Shown here piece by piece: positions 12,001 through 21,401 of a DNA stretch of 64,000 nt. Both the position numbers and the translations under genes were made by a program. The stretch covers positions 15,562,001 to 15,626,000 of the forward strand of contig OZ199838.1 in the NCBI GenBank assembly GCA_964304625.1. The letters run 5' to 3'. Every line of letters begins with the position of its first letter. Within the stretch, counting starts at the first letter, position 1. The notes beneath the pieces were generated by a model, which searched no databases, was not told where the DNA came from, and saw only the letters and a program-made list of their open reading frames with translations. The stretch is from Kudoa neothunni (Eukaryota > Cnidaria).

Positions 12001-14888
12001 CTTTGGGTTCAATCGGTATAAAGCTCTCAATCGTTTAATCGCCTTTTTATCAAGTGTATGATTTGATTGTGAAATAGAGGATTGTTTCGGTGTATTCTTC
12101 AGTGGTTGAGAGGCGGCTTTTTCATTATCAGGTTGACCAATATAAATTGATTCTGGAGTTGGCTGTGAATTTGAATGGGCTGGAAATCTTTGATTAATAT
12201 TTGGAATGTTTTCATTTGAGACATTGGATTTTGGTTTGTAGATAGGTACATAGTAGTAACCTAGTTTCTTGGCATGGATTTTTGCAAGAGCAATAAATTT
12301 CTCGTATAATGAATTAATATCCAAAGAGTTATTCTCATTAATCAATTTTATCAGCTGGTCTGACGCTATCTTGAGTTTTTCCATTCTCTCCGCTTTTTGG
12401 CGTTTTTGTTTGGCAGGGTAAGTTTCATCTTCTTGGATTTCATTAACTGCTTCTTCGATAGGATCAGTTAAATGAGGAACATTAGCGATTTTGGGGATTC
12501 CCTGTTTCTTGGGTATTTTATTAGTTGCATCATTGTTGGATGTGATAATATTCGGGTTTTTAGGGACTTGCTTATTAGAGGAATCTTCAATAGTGATTTT
12601 TGTGACTCCTGTTGCTTTGATTGAGTTTGATTTAGCTTGCAACAAAAAGTCAGCAATTTCTTGAGAATTGATTGATTGGGAATCGATAATTTTATCGTTA
12701 TTGATATTTTTAGGTAGATTTTTAGTGGTAGTTGAATTTGAATTATTATCATAGGATGCCTTAGGATTCAGTTTGGAAATGGGCATTGGAAAGTCAAGCG
12801 TGGAAAAACCTTGGGAAGTTAATACATTTAATTGTTTTGGAGGATTGTCTTCAACGGGATCTTCGAGCGTGGAGAAATAGGCTGTCTCATCCAGTATTTT
12901 AACGTCTTGCAATTTCGGTGGAGATAATGGCGGTGGATTTTCAAACAGAAATTGTATATCTGTAGATTGGTATTTGTTTTGATCATCAGTATGTTCTAGA
13001 TTTTCAACATTAGCCTCATCCAGCAAGATAATTGATTCCTCTTCTAATATGGCTTCATTTAATGAGATTTCATTACAGCTAATATCTCCCTCGGAGTCTT
13101 TTGGAAGTAGAATTGTCATATCACAATCCTCAATGTTCCTGTTCATAGCTTCGTTAAGAAATTGAATAAATTTAGCGTGATCAGCATCAAATATTTCTTG
13201 AGAGTTGTTAAAGAAATTATTTAGCTCCTGATTCTGATTAATGCCAATCCAATTTTCATTTTCATCTTCATTAATATTGATCTCATATGGGTCCTGGTTA
13301 GTAGATTGTGCATTAGAGTTTTCATTAATGTTTGGTGTCTCAATATTTTTAATCTCATTTATTGTTGCTTCTAACTCAAGTTTATTACGCTCGAAATCAG
13401 CCCACCACTTATTCTCAGCGTTACGCTTATCATTTGCATCTGCATTACTATTTGCGCTAGTATCAGTTAAAATTTGATTTAGCTTGGGTTGGTTCTTATA
13501 GTTTGAATTAACTGTATCAATTGCATTGTTATTTATTGGAGAAGTAGATGTTATATTAACAGTAGGTGGTACGACGCTGTTGTCATTTTTATTTGTTGCG
13601 TCATCATCATCAATTATGATATTATTTGTAGAGTTTCCTATTGATAATGTCGGATTATACGGTTGTATGATAGTTTTCGATAGATTAGTTGATGCAACAA
13701 AGTTCTTTAAACAATCGCTTGGCAAAATGTTAGAAGCATACTGGTGCAACAATGCAATAAATGTAGGTTCGGGGTTGTCATCATCAAAGGTGGATTTATA
13801 TTCACTCGGAATATTTGTAGTAGGTTGGTTAGATTGATGAGGAGATTTGTTAGTTAATTTTCCCACGAGTTGCGCTGATAAAGGATTACCTGCTTTGTGA
13901 GTATTGTGGAGGAGAGTAGTTGTTTCAATTGGTTGATCCTCTTTTAATGTAGGATTGTCAACAACTGTGTTAGTTTCGGTAGGAGATATTGCCAAGTCCA
14001 ATGAGTTGTGTAGAATAACTTGTGTATCACATGAAAAATTATCGAGATTATCATCAATATTTTTATTATCAGTTGAATTAATTGATGTATCATGAGTTGA
14101 AGTGGCAATAACAGGTAATCCGTTTTCATTAGAGATATCCGCCATGGTTGTTTTCGGTGACTCGTCAGTGTTAGTTGGTTGGATTTGATGTCGGTTTGTT
14201 GTTGGAAGGATCGAAGAAACTGAGGGTTCATGGAGGGTGTAATTTCCAGAGTCATATTCGTTAGAATAGATGGAGATAACTTGAGTTATTTTAATACTCA
14301 GGTTGGCACGGATTAAGGAAATTGGAAATTTTCGTTTGTTTAAATCATCAATAATGTTCTTTTTCAAGTCATCAATAGCCTCCTTGTAACGTTCCCGTCT
14401 GTCTAGTACCACTTTTGTTGGCTTTTTCGAGCTTCGAGAAATGACCATCCACATGAGCTTCAAAGAAACGACAATTTCTATTGGTTCCTGTTCAGATTTT
14501 TCATGGAAATTTGGATCAAACATAGAGTATGTGGTGTTCTCATCGTTCATATAAAGGGCAATGGTATTGTCAACCAACTTTTGATTATTTTCAGTTGATA
14601 AAATATTTAGAAAGAGTTGCTGGTAACTCTGGAACAAGTACAGAAACTTCCTCACAAAGTTGGCGATAGACTTATCGACAAGAGAAAGTTGTACAGATGC
14701 ATGTTTATGTTCTAAATACATTTCATAAAGGTGGAAAACAACGTCGGACAAATCCGTGTCGTAACATCTCAGCGTAGAGAGCTCGCACGTCATTGAGGGA
14801 CGTATCGGTAGATTCACCAAAGTGTAGGGAATCATTTGCGATTAAAATTTCCAAAATATAAACTGACAAAAAAAAACAAAAAAGCAAA
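9052..14888 (-). mobile_element. LINE (R2/NeSL-type, restriction-like endonuclease), copy 1, whole-looking
   Basis: A non-LTR retrotransposon of about 5.8 kb. Order on the minus strand: intact tRNA-Thr gene, T-rich leader, a single ORF of 1,860 codons (14835-9253), about 200 bases of 3' UTR, then a second 3' half of the tRNA. There is no APE-type endonuclease ahead of the RT; a C-terminal CCHC knuckle followed by an R-x-PD motif marks the class with a restriction-like endonuclease (R2, NeSL, CRE, Hero). The ORF has no internal stop, so the copy may be young. Where leader ends and tRNA flank begins cannot be set from two copies. Confidence 0.85.
9253..14835 (-). CDS. LINE ORF: reverse transcriptase with C-terminal restriction-like endonuclease
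   Basis: 1,860 codons, start ATG at 14835. Residues 1 to about 900 are a low-complexity N/S/T/D/I-rich extension in which I see no zinc finger, although R2 and NeSL proteins usually carry them. Around 940 comes the pre-RT motif KRLRALYRLNPKRCFREV. The RT spans roughly 1110-1400: YRPISITQ (about 1137), WLDLTKAFDSVPH (about 1208), GVRQGCPLSP, the catalytic AFADDLVLIA (about 1303) and YLGVMS. At about 1677 is the knuckle CRHCPCGVETLGHVIGGC, and at about 1753 RRPDILLI, the R-x-PD part of the endonuclease, followed by a conserved E in HVIEVSI. The protein would nick its target and prime cDNA there. It looks intact. The clade within the RLE LINEs is not settled by eye. Confidence 0.9.
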   Translation of the reverse strand: MIPYTLVNLPIRPSMTCELSTLRCYDTDLSDVVFHLYEMYLEHKHASVQLSLVDKSIANFVRKFLYLFQSYQQLFLNILSTENNQKLVDNTIALYMNDENTTYSMFDPNFHEKSEQEPIEIVVSLKLMWMVISRSSKKPTKVVLDRRERYKEAIDDLKKNIIDDLNKRKFPISLIRANLSIKITQVISIYSNEYDSGNYTLHEPSVSSILPTTNRHQIQPTNTDESPKTTMADISNENGLPVIATSTHDTSINSTDNKNIDDNLDNFSCDTQVILHNSLDLAISPTETNTVVDNPTLKEDQPIETTTLLHNTHKAGNPLSAQLVGKLTNKSPHQSNQPTTNIPSEYKSTFDDDNPEPTFIALLHQYASNILPSDCLKNFVASTNLSKTIIQPYNPTLSIGNSTNNIIIDDDDATNKNDNSVVPPTVNITSTSPINNNAIDTVNSNYKNQPKLNQILTDTSANSNADANDKRNAENKWWADFERNKLELEATINEIKNIETPNINENSNAQSTNQDPYEININEDENENWIGINQNQELNNFFNNSQEIFDADHAKFIQFLNEAMNRNIEDCDMTILLPKDSEGDISCNEISLNEAILEEESIILLDEANVENLEHTDDQNKYQSTDIQFLFENPPPLSPPKLQDVKILDETAYFSTLEDPVEDNPPKQLNVLTSQGFSTLDFPMPISKLNPKASYDNNSNSTTTKNLPKNINNDKIIDSQSINSQEIADFLLQAKSNSIKATGVTKITIEDSSNKQVPKNPNIITSNNDATNKIPKKQGIPKIANVPHLTDPIEEAVNEIQEDETYPAKQKRQKAERMEKLKIASDQLIKLINENNSLDINSLYEKFIALAKIHAKKLGYYYVPIYKPKSNVSNENIPNINQRFPAHSNSQPTPESIYIGQPDNEKAASQPLKNTPKQSSISQSNHTLDKKAIKRLRALYRLNPKRCFREVTEKKPEWCTATAKEIYDAFNLPPPASMRNSNKPNVGLVPTQSSQSVDSDFQIPKQNEKIKKRRPNIPNVPSQPKSQDSQNSQQSISLSKKHKNANTPYYNPDDYDEVFSINTEEVSVALNRAKTDTTAGTDGISVRFWKVLPKSDYILTAIYNKILQSNTPPNEWLESRLVLLPKSDNPTHSDPLSYRPISITQTIYRLFMSVVNYKIRSSIELSPSQKGFTSSDGCAEHSFVLQEILDSSRRNGDDACIVWLDLTKAFDSVPHYAIKDVMNKFSFPQNLQQFISNLYSKSYNIISDSLGQSVKIPMNERGVRQGCPLSPMLFNMCIDELLDKINNSQFGYKLHDGKISIQAFADDLVLIANSQSEMCRLLYIVKNYLSNLQMELNHTKCSKFTITFKNKKRTINDPSLDRINPLKVDNKPILPLTDYYKYLGVMSNLESFKNLPKPFEEFQTKLIKLTNSPLLPFQKTELLKTYLYPTLEFSLRNHSLKIKQIIKTDQLILRCVRKWLNIPHTSSLHFFYVPILLGGLGLRSIRQDYTALRLAMGLNILNSNDDKVRHIAAQSIQKIVDFRTKNSKSVLDYVNLETELGKIHDVRSLLSSIRIHRKFMKIPLIEHIDENNSNSILLDLDDEFLKKPQNVNQQRSIKPTRIRHLRWHIQQSHLESWQNQIEQGKCIDCFSWFSPSNNWLRKCDVKLSTYRFAIMARLNILSTKSQMFRAKMAPDAICRHCPCGVETLGHVIGGCKRGEKLRTLRHNHVVQLVAEQIQKALDGKKNQAKQYWVLEKGHSFPLPEHISKRRPDILLINYKTLSIHVIEVSITYENGMDRLNEVSRHKMEKYAPEGRALEERGWGVLRSSLIFGALGSHHPSTMENLHKFCLLKNTKVRRRLMKDITHSVLEDSRLVWNNHV

Positions 14889-14960
14889 GGCACAGACGGG
14901 ATTTGAACCCGTGATCTTCGGTTTACAAGACCGACGCCGTAACCACTTGGCCACTGCGCC
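14889..14960 (-). tRNA. tRNA-Thr(UGU)
   Basis: Folds as a full cloverleaf on the minus strand: acceptor GGCGCAG pairs with CTGTGCC (one G-U), anticodon stem TCGGT/ACCGA around the loop CTTGTAA (anticodon TGT), T arm ACGGG/CCCGT around TTCAAAT, and a D arm with GG. No intron and no encoded CCA. T runs directly downstream (TTTGCTTTTTTG) could act as Pol III terminator, and the LINE begins there. Confidence 0.92.
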
Positions 14961-17900
14961 ATTAATCACGTAAAATGTGTTTGTTAGACATATACAAATA
15001 TTTGTATTTGATAAATTATCAACAAACAACACCACATCACTTTGTTCAATTTATGAATAAAAGGAAATAAAAAAACAAGAATAATTTATTTTCTTCATTT
15101 TACTTGATTTTACTTGATTTTATCCAATTTTTCTTCTTTTTTGTTTTCTATATTGATTCATTCAAGGAAAACTAATAAAATCCAATGTTTAATGATCAGA
15201 ACTATTTATGATCTTTTTACATATATTATCATCTCTCGATGAAATATTTAAAAAAACGAATGAAATTATCTCATCATATGAATCCGATCGGGCAATTTGA
15301 TAAGAAAGAATTTCGCAAAGGGTAAAGATTTTGATACAGATGTCTAAGTTTATGATTGGATGAATTTGATGAGTTCAAATAATGTTGGATTAACGACCAG
15401 CGATATTATTTGATTCTCTAATTTCATTACGTTCTCGAATAATAGAAAAACAATTAAAATATATGATTAGTTTAAGGGTTTCATGGCGAATCGACACTGT
15501 CAATAATGCAACAATTGACGAGTGGAAAACTACGTTATGCAATATTATAAAATGTTATTCCCCCCAATATACATTTAATTTGGACGAAGCATTCTACTTT
15601 CAGTAGCAACTTGGTATTATTGTTAAAATTTAGAACATAGTTACATGCACTAACTCTGTTTTTTCGTATTTATTTCTTTATTATCAATAAAAGTAAGCAA
15701 GAAAAATAAACATATGACAGCGAATTTTGGGTGCCTCTCATTACCCCTATAACTCGTTATTTTACAAAGTAACAAAAGCCTGAAATTTATATTTGGAAGA
15801 AATTGGTTTAATGACTAGAAAAATATATTTTGTAAAAATTAATATTACTTCCATCGTATCTTTCGGAATTAAAATGGTTTTTGCGGTTTTCATAACAATT
15901 TTTTATCCATCATCTAATAGCTTCTATAGCTCTGTGGTGAAGCAAATGTTCCTTCTATTCATACACGGACTTTTGTTGAACATTTATAAAAGATTCCTGA
16001 CATATACTAAACACCGAGTCCAAAAACACGTGAAAATTAATCGAAAAGCCCGCGAAATTATCCGAAATATCTGGAGGTTCATAACTTAGACCGGTGTTTC
16101 CCTACACGGGATGCCCCCACCACCTAGGGGTGTGATGGCCACAATTAGGGATATAGGAGTGATTCCATATGTTAGAGTAAATTTATAAATATATCATAAT
16201 CTCTTGCGTATTTTTTGTTAGTCCTCGTTCAAATCATGTATGGAGGTAATGTGCGTAATAATATTTTTGGGTATTTTGTTATCAGTATATTTCAATTCGA
16301 AAAATTCGATATGAAACTTATTTAATTTTAATAGTTTATTTTATATGATTTTGTGAATTATCGCAATAGAGGAATAGTTTGTATTAACCTATTCAGTATA
16401 TATAATTTCAGATGGTATATTTTCTTGCAAAGTTGTAACTTTTTTATCTTATAATATCATAACATATTTATACATTTATGCTCTGAATAGGTTGTCAACA
16501 TATTTCATTATTAGGAAATAGTCTATAATTTTAGAAATAAAACGATGAAGGCGCGATTTTGATTTTATCCACTTTTAAAATTGTACATCCATCATTTAAT
16601 TATATCGTACTTGTTGGTTTATATTTAAAGTTTTGAGGTCGACCTTGTAGCTTATCTTTGACATGAATGTTAGCTAATTTATCCCGATAAAAATTCTCTT
16701 TTAATTTTGGTACAATGAAGAACGAACCATTCATTTATACACTTAAATAAGTTATTGCTAGGTTCACAGTTTATATATTAGTTTGTTTATTCAAATACGT
16801 TTAAAAACATATTTTGGGATTTGTTAAATTTTTATTAATTTATTTCATTAAAATTAAATTTATAATCTAATTCAACGTAGAATAAGAATGTCGATACGTC
16901 TATTTAGCATAAGATAACAAATGAAATGCAGTTCTAGTCTTTATTATATACAATACAAAAACAGCATCTGAATTCATTGAACCCCTCACAACGATTTTCG
17001 TATATCACTGAGCAACAATGAGCCACACTTTGAATTGCTTACCAAAAACCAACGGGAGCAAAAATTTCATCAGATAAAATAAATATTAATATATATTATC
17101 TGTGTAATTTATGAATAATTTGTTTTCCCTATAATTAAAGACGATAATTAAGATATTATAATATATATTTTTATGATTTCGTATCACTTTTTAAAGAAAT
17201 TATTTCGACTAATGTTCTTGAGATGTTTTAAAAACATTTTTGAGTTCACATAAAAATAATGTTTATAGACAAGGTTAAGTAATAGCTGTAATCGTGGAGT
17301 TATGAGACAGGTAAAGATAATATTTTATCTTCCTAAATGGTGCGTAATAAATTGGATTGATTAAATAAGTTTTTATTTAAATTTATACATTTTTTAAATA
17401 ATTATAAAAGTTCATAATTTAGAATACTAAATAAAATCATAAATGGTATAATATAGAGTCTTTTTTCATTGAGATTATCTTTACGCATATATAGAAAAAA
17501 TATACTTCGGGTGAAAAGTCAAACCTTGACTTTCAACTGAAAAAGGGGTGCAAAATGAGCGTTAAGGTTAGCTAGGGGATACGTATGTAAAATATGTAGG
17601 GAAGCACTAGTCTATTTGAACCAAATAAAATGTTGCTTACAATATTCTAAAAATCTAATTGTTAACCCCTGGGGATTTTTGACCAACTACGAGTTCTACT
17701 GTAATGTATAAAAAATTTGTTAATTTAAGGAAATTATGGCATTCGTGCAATTTTTTATTGATTTCCTGCGTACATATAAATTTTGATAAAATCTAAATCT
17801 TAGATCCACTGCAGGATTATAATAAAAAAGTTAGTAGATTCTTACATCTCAAAGAAGCATGATCTCGTTTCGTAACGTTAAATAAATTTTTTAATTTAAT

Positions 17901-18371
17901 TATATCAGCTTTCTGTAGTGTATTGCATGTTCATAATTATTTCATAATTTTTATTATTAATGTTTTTTATATATTTTTAATAACTAAGGTATTTAAAAAC
18001 TAAACATCTCTCTATATATTGAAGTATTGTAGTTAATAATCGACGTTAAATAGCACATCATAGCGTAAAAATTGTTTTCTACATAATTTTAAAAATACTC
18101 TAAGTTTTAAGAAAGACTTATTCAATTAAGAATAACATTTACTACCGATAGAAAGGTATAAATTAACATTAATAAACTTTTTGTGCCTAATTATTAAATT
18201 TAAAAGAAATTACAACAAGAAACCAAAATATATATAAAAATATTGTACTTTATCTTTAACACAAAATATATACTATGTATCTAATATATACACACAACAT
18301 GAATTATTTATAAATTAATACATTAGTCTAATTTGTTCTTCTACACGCTCAAAATGCAATTTTTAATTGAG
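14961..18371. other. Intergenic, gene-poor
   Basis: No gene recognised in 3.4 kb. At about 16091-16135 (ACCGGTGTTTCCCTACACGG, then a G-rich inverted stretch) the sequence resembles a hAT terminal repeat of the CAGTGTTTCCC type, but no partner end was found. An open plus-strand stretch at 15793-16089 is basic and hydrophobic and matches nothing I know. Confidence 0.4.
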
Positions 18372-19621
18372 TTAACCTTCCGAGCGTCTCTGGGGTCAAT
18401 ATGATCACAAGCGACATTCAGTAGTATTTGAAACCAAATTATAAGTCAAATTTATACTTAAAACTTTGGTTATTTTCCTAAAATCTCTCGTTCTTCCTAA
18501 ATTACAAGTTCTGAATGTTATGTAGAAATAAATAAGCTTTACACAAAAATACTTACACTCTCCCTCTTTTGGGGTCAATATGACCCCAGTCCTTTTTTTC
18601 AAAAAAGCTATTTTATACATTTCTATACTGTAGATTAAATATTTTTAAACAATTGCAATAATTGGAAACAAAATTTCGTTAAATGAACACAGAAGAAAAC
18701 GCCAAATTAAATACACGATTTATTGTGAGATGATATTACTGAGGTCAGTGAAATTTATGACGAAATTCAAACATTTAATTCTACATCTGGATCGGATTTT
18801 TATGACGATGAAATTGCTGAAATTTGCTACGTTGATAAATATGGAGATAAACCATCGATTGAAAAGTCTAGAATAGCGGAAACCAAAAGTTATACTTCAT
18901 TATAATCAATACAAGGGTGGTATTGACACAGACGGTCGGATTTTATCTATAACTAATTTCAAAAATACACTAATCGATGACCAATAGCTATTCTCTAAAA
19001 TATCATTGACATTAGCTTAACACATTTCAAGTTTACAAGAATATTTTCTCAGATTCAAATTTTTAGAACAGTTAGCTGATAGTCTAGTTAAAAATTATAT
19101 TCGCATTTACATAAAATAAGTTGAACAAAACGTTGCGACTACTGTGCCTCGTTCTAGTAAAAAAAGATGTTATCTGTTTGACTATGCTCTAGAAAAAAAA
19201 ATAAAACCATCCAAAACTTACCTGCTCAAAATTCTCCAAATAAATCAATTATTAAGTTTCAAAAAATAGATTAAACTCTTTGTTTTTCATTCTAGATGAT
19301 TGATTTTTTAACTCTTAAAAATATATCATGTTATAATTTTATCAAGTATTTTAAACTTCATAAGTAGGGATGGTGGTACGACTTAAAATAGGCGAATAAT
19401 TATATATATTCACAATCTATTGATTTCGGCATTATTCGTACAATCTCGCCGACACTATTTTTAGACATTACTCCAAAATTAATGATTAGATTTAAGTTTA
19501 ATCCCCATAAAACGCCATAAAATAATTTATTATATCATTATAGGAAAAAAAATATCTGGGTTCATATTGACCTCAAAAGAAGGTGAGTGTATTCTCGATT
19601 TTGTGGCGCTTGGAAGGTTAA
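18372..19621 (+). mobile_element. piggyBac transposon, internally deleted
   Basis: Starts TTAACCTTCCGAGCG and ends CGCTTGGAAGGTTAA, so inverted ends inside a TTAA target duplication, the piggyBac hallmark. A second, inner inverted pair lies at about 18555-18590 (CTCTTTTGGGGTCAATATGA) and 19560-19592 (its near complement). Inside are transposase scraps in several frames on the plus strand: an acidic N-terminal piece (SGSDFYDDEIAEI), a YNQYKGGIDT motif close to the Y-N-K-x-K-G-G-V-D block, and a tail with FLEQLADSLVKNYI followed by a broken cysteine-bearing end. Most of the DDD core is gone. Confidence 0.85.
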
Positions 19622-19982
19622 TTCAATGCGATTATTTTTTCGATAAATTCAATTTATAATTTGAAAATTTAATTATTTGGAATTATAATAATTGTGAAAA
19701 GTGAAAATAATTCTATTTCTTCAGACTGAAACAAAAAAATTTTCATAAATTGTTTAAACAGATTAATTTTGTATTTTCCCCATAATCTGACAAAAACCAC
19801 GAAAATGATGTAATTTTTTCAACTTTTTTCAATAAATAAAATACAATATATCTTCATTAATTGAATTATGAAACTCTCTCTTTTATTGTTATTTGAAGTG
19901 ACGAATGTTCGTTATAAAGAATAAATAGTTTGCATAATCGTCATATCGATTATTAAAGTAATTTATTTTTTCTTTCGATATC

Positions 19983-20018
<36 letters not shown>

Positions 20019-20315
20019 TGATAAAATCGTAATAATATATTAGATGTCGATTAATTTAGATATATTGCAAAGAATAAATAAAAATTATCGAGCCACTCTC
20101 TACTCCTTACATAATAGCTGAAACTTATTTATAACATGCAGAGTTCATCGACATTGACTTTTTAATAAATTTAGTCAATAAGAGATTATTTTATATTGTG
20201 AAAAATGTTTTTCCCCAAAAAAGAAACCAAGAATAACACTTTATATTTTATCGGGGTTTCTCGTCACTCCTCGTACAATTAGCCAACACTGCGCAAGTTA
20301 GCCATATTACCTACA
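19622..20315. other. Intergenic upstream of PABPN1
   Basis: No gene seen. A (TA)n run of about 14 units lies at 19987-20013. Promoter elements of the downstream gene could not be identified. Confidence 0.35.
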
Positions 20316-21082
20316 ATGGACGATGAAATGGATACATATCAGTTTGACGGTCCAGCCACTCAAGAATCTGACGTTATTTTCAAGCGAAAAACTTAATTTA
20401 AAATTAAATTTTAGAGTTTCTTAAGTTTTAGCAGCCGTCTCAACGAAATAGAAGCTGAGTCGGACAAATTAAAAACTCTGAAGGAATCATGCAAGGAGGC
20501 AGTAAATGAGACCAGCTCTTCAATGGAATTTTCCGATGCTACGGCTCTTAAAGCATCTCAAACTGCGGACATTGATTGTCGTTCTATCTACGTAGGCAAC
20601 GTAATTGGTGTCAAATTGATTGGTGGTTGTAATGTGTTATTTGTGAAATAGGTCGACTACTCATCCACAGCAAATGAGATAGAACAGCATTTTTCTATTT
20701 TTGGTAAAGTGAATCGAGTCACAATTCAATGTGATAAATATACTCGGAAGCCTAAAGGGTTGTTTTTAATATATAATAATCACCTATAAATAATTTAAAT
20801 TCTATTGATAGTTTCTGCTACGTTGAATTTGCCCAAATGGAATCGGTTGAAAGTGCATTAAGTTTGGCGGACACATTGTTTAAGGGTCGTCTCCTAAAAG
20901 TGCTTCCTAAACGAACCAATATTCCTGGAATAAGTTCGACTGATCGTAGTTCGAGAGGTCGATACAGAGGTAGAGTACATCGTGGTAGAGGAAGATTCGT
21001 TAGGTGGGTTTTTCTCCCATAACTTTTCTATTAAAAATTCATTTTATTTAGATATCATCGACATCGTCGCGGTCCTTATTGA
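20316..21082 (+). CDS. PABPN1: Nuclear poly(A)-binding protein (PABPN1/PABP2)
   Basis: Binds growing poly(A) tails in the nucleus and makes poly(A) polymerase processive. Five exons: 20316-20372, 20415-20600, 20652-20758, 20812-21003, 21052-21082. They close in frame to 190 residues. After a short acidic start comes a coiled-coil part (RLNEIEAESDKLKTLKE), then one RRM: RSIYVGNVDYSSTANEIEQH holds RNP2, and KPKGFCYVEF holds RNP1. The tail is arginine/glycine rich (RGRYRGRVHRGRGR) and ends RHRRGPY, as in animal PABPN1. It is shorter than the human protein (about 306) mainly because the N-terminal alanine/glycine-rich part is missing. Introns are 42-53 bases. The first intron is the least certain. 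Confidence 0.92.
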
Positions 21083-21401
21083 GATATATATATTGTAAAT
21101 TTTAAAACACTGCATGTGTTATTCTATTACAAAAAAATAGAAATATTTGTCTATGAAAACCTCGTTTTTTGCCAATGCTAATAAATTTATCTAACTAATA
21201 AGTTAAAATAACAAATTCAACAAGTTTTTGATTACATCCCCGTATAAATAAACGATTTCACAATTGACTAGCCATCGTTGAAATCATTGTTATCTCATGT
21301 TCGTTGAATTTTCTAAGACAATCTGTCTCTAATTTGTTTGTCACGACTGAGAAATTAGAGAGAATTGGTGTGGTGATAAGCGATAACGCATTTTTGTTGG
21401 G

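Noticed and set aside
9123-14255. Several open frames of 60-105 codons on either strand inside the LINE
   Set aside because: They overlap the 1,860-codon ORF in other frames or on the other strand and show no family features.
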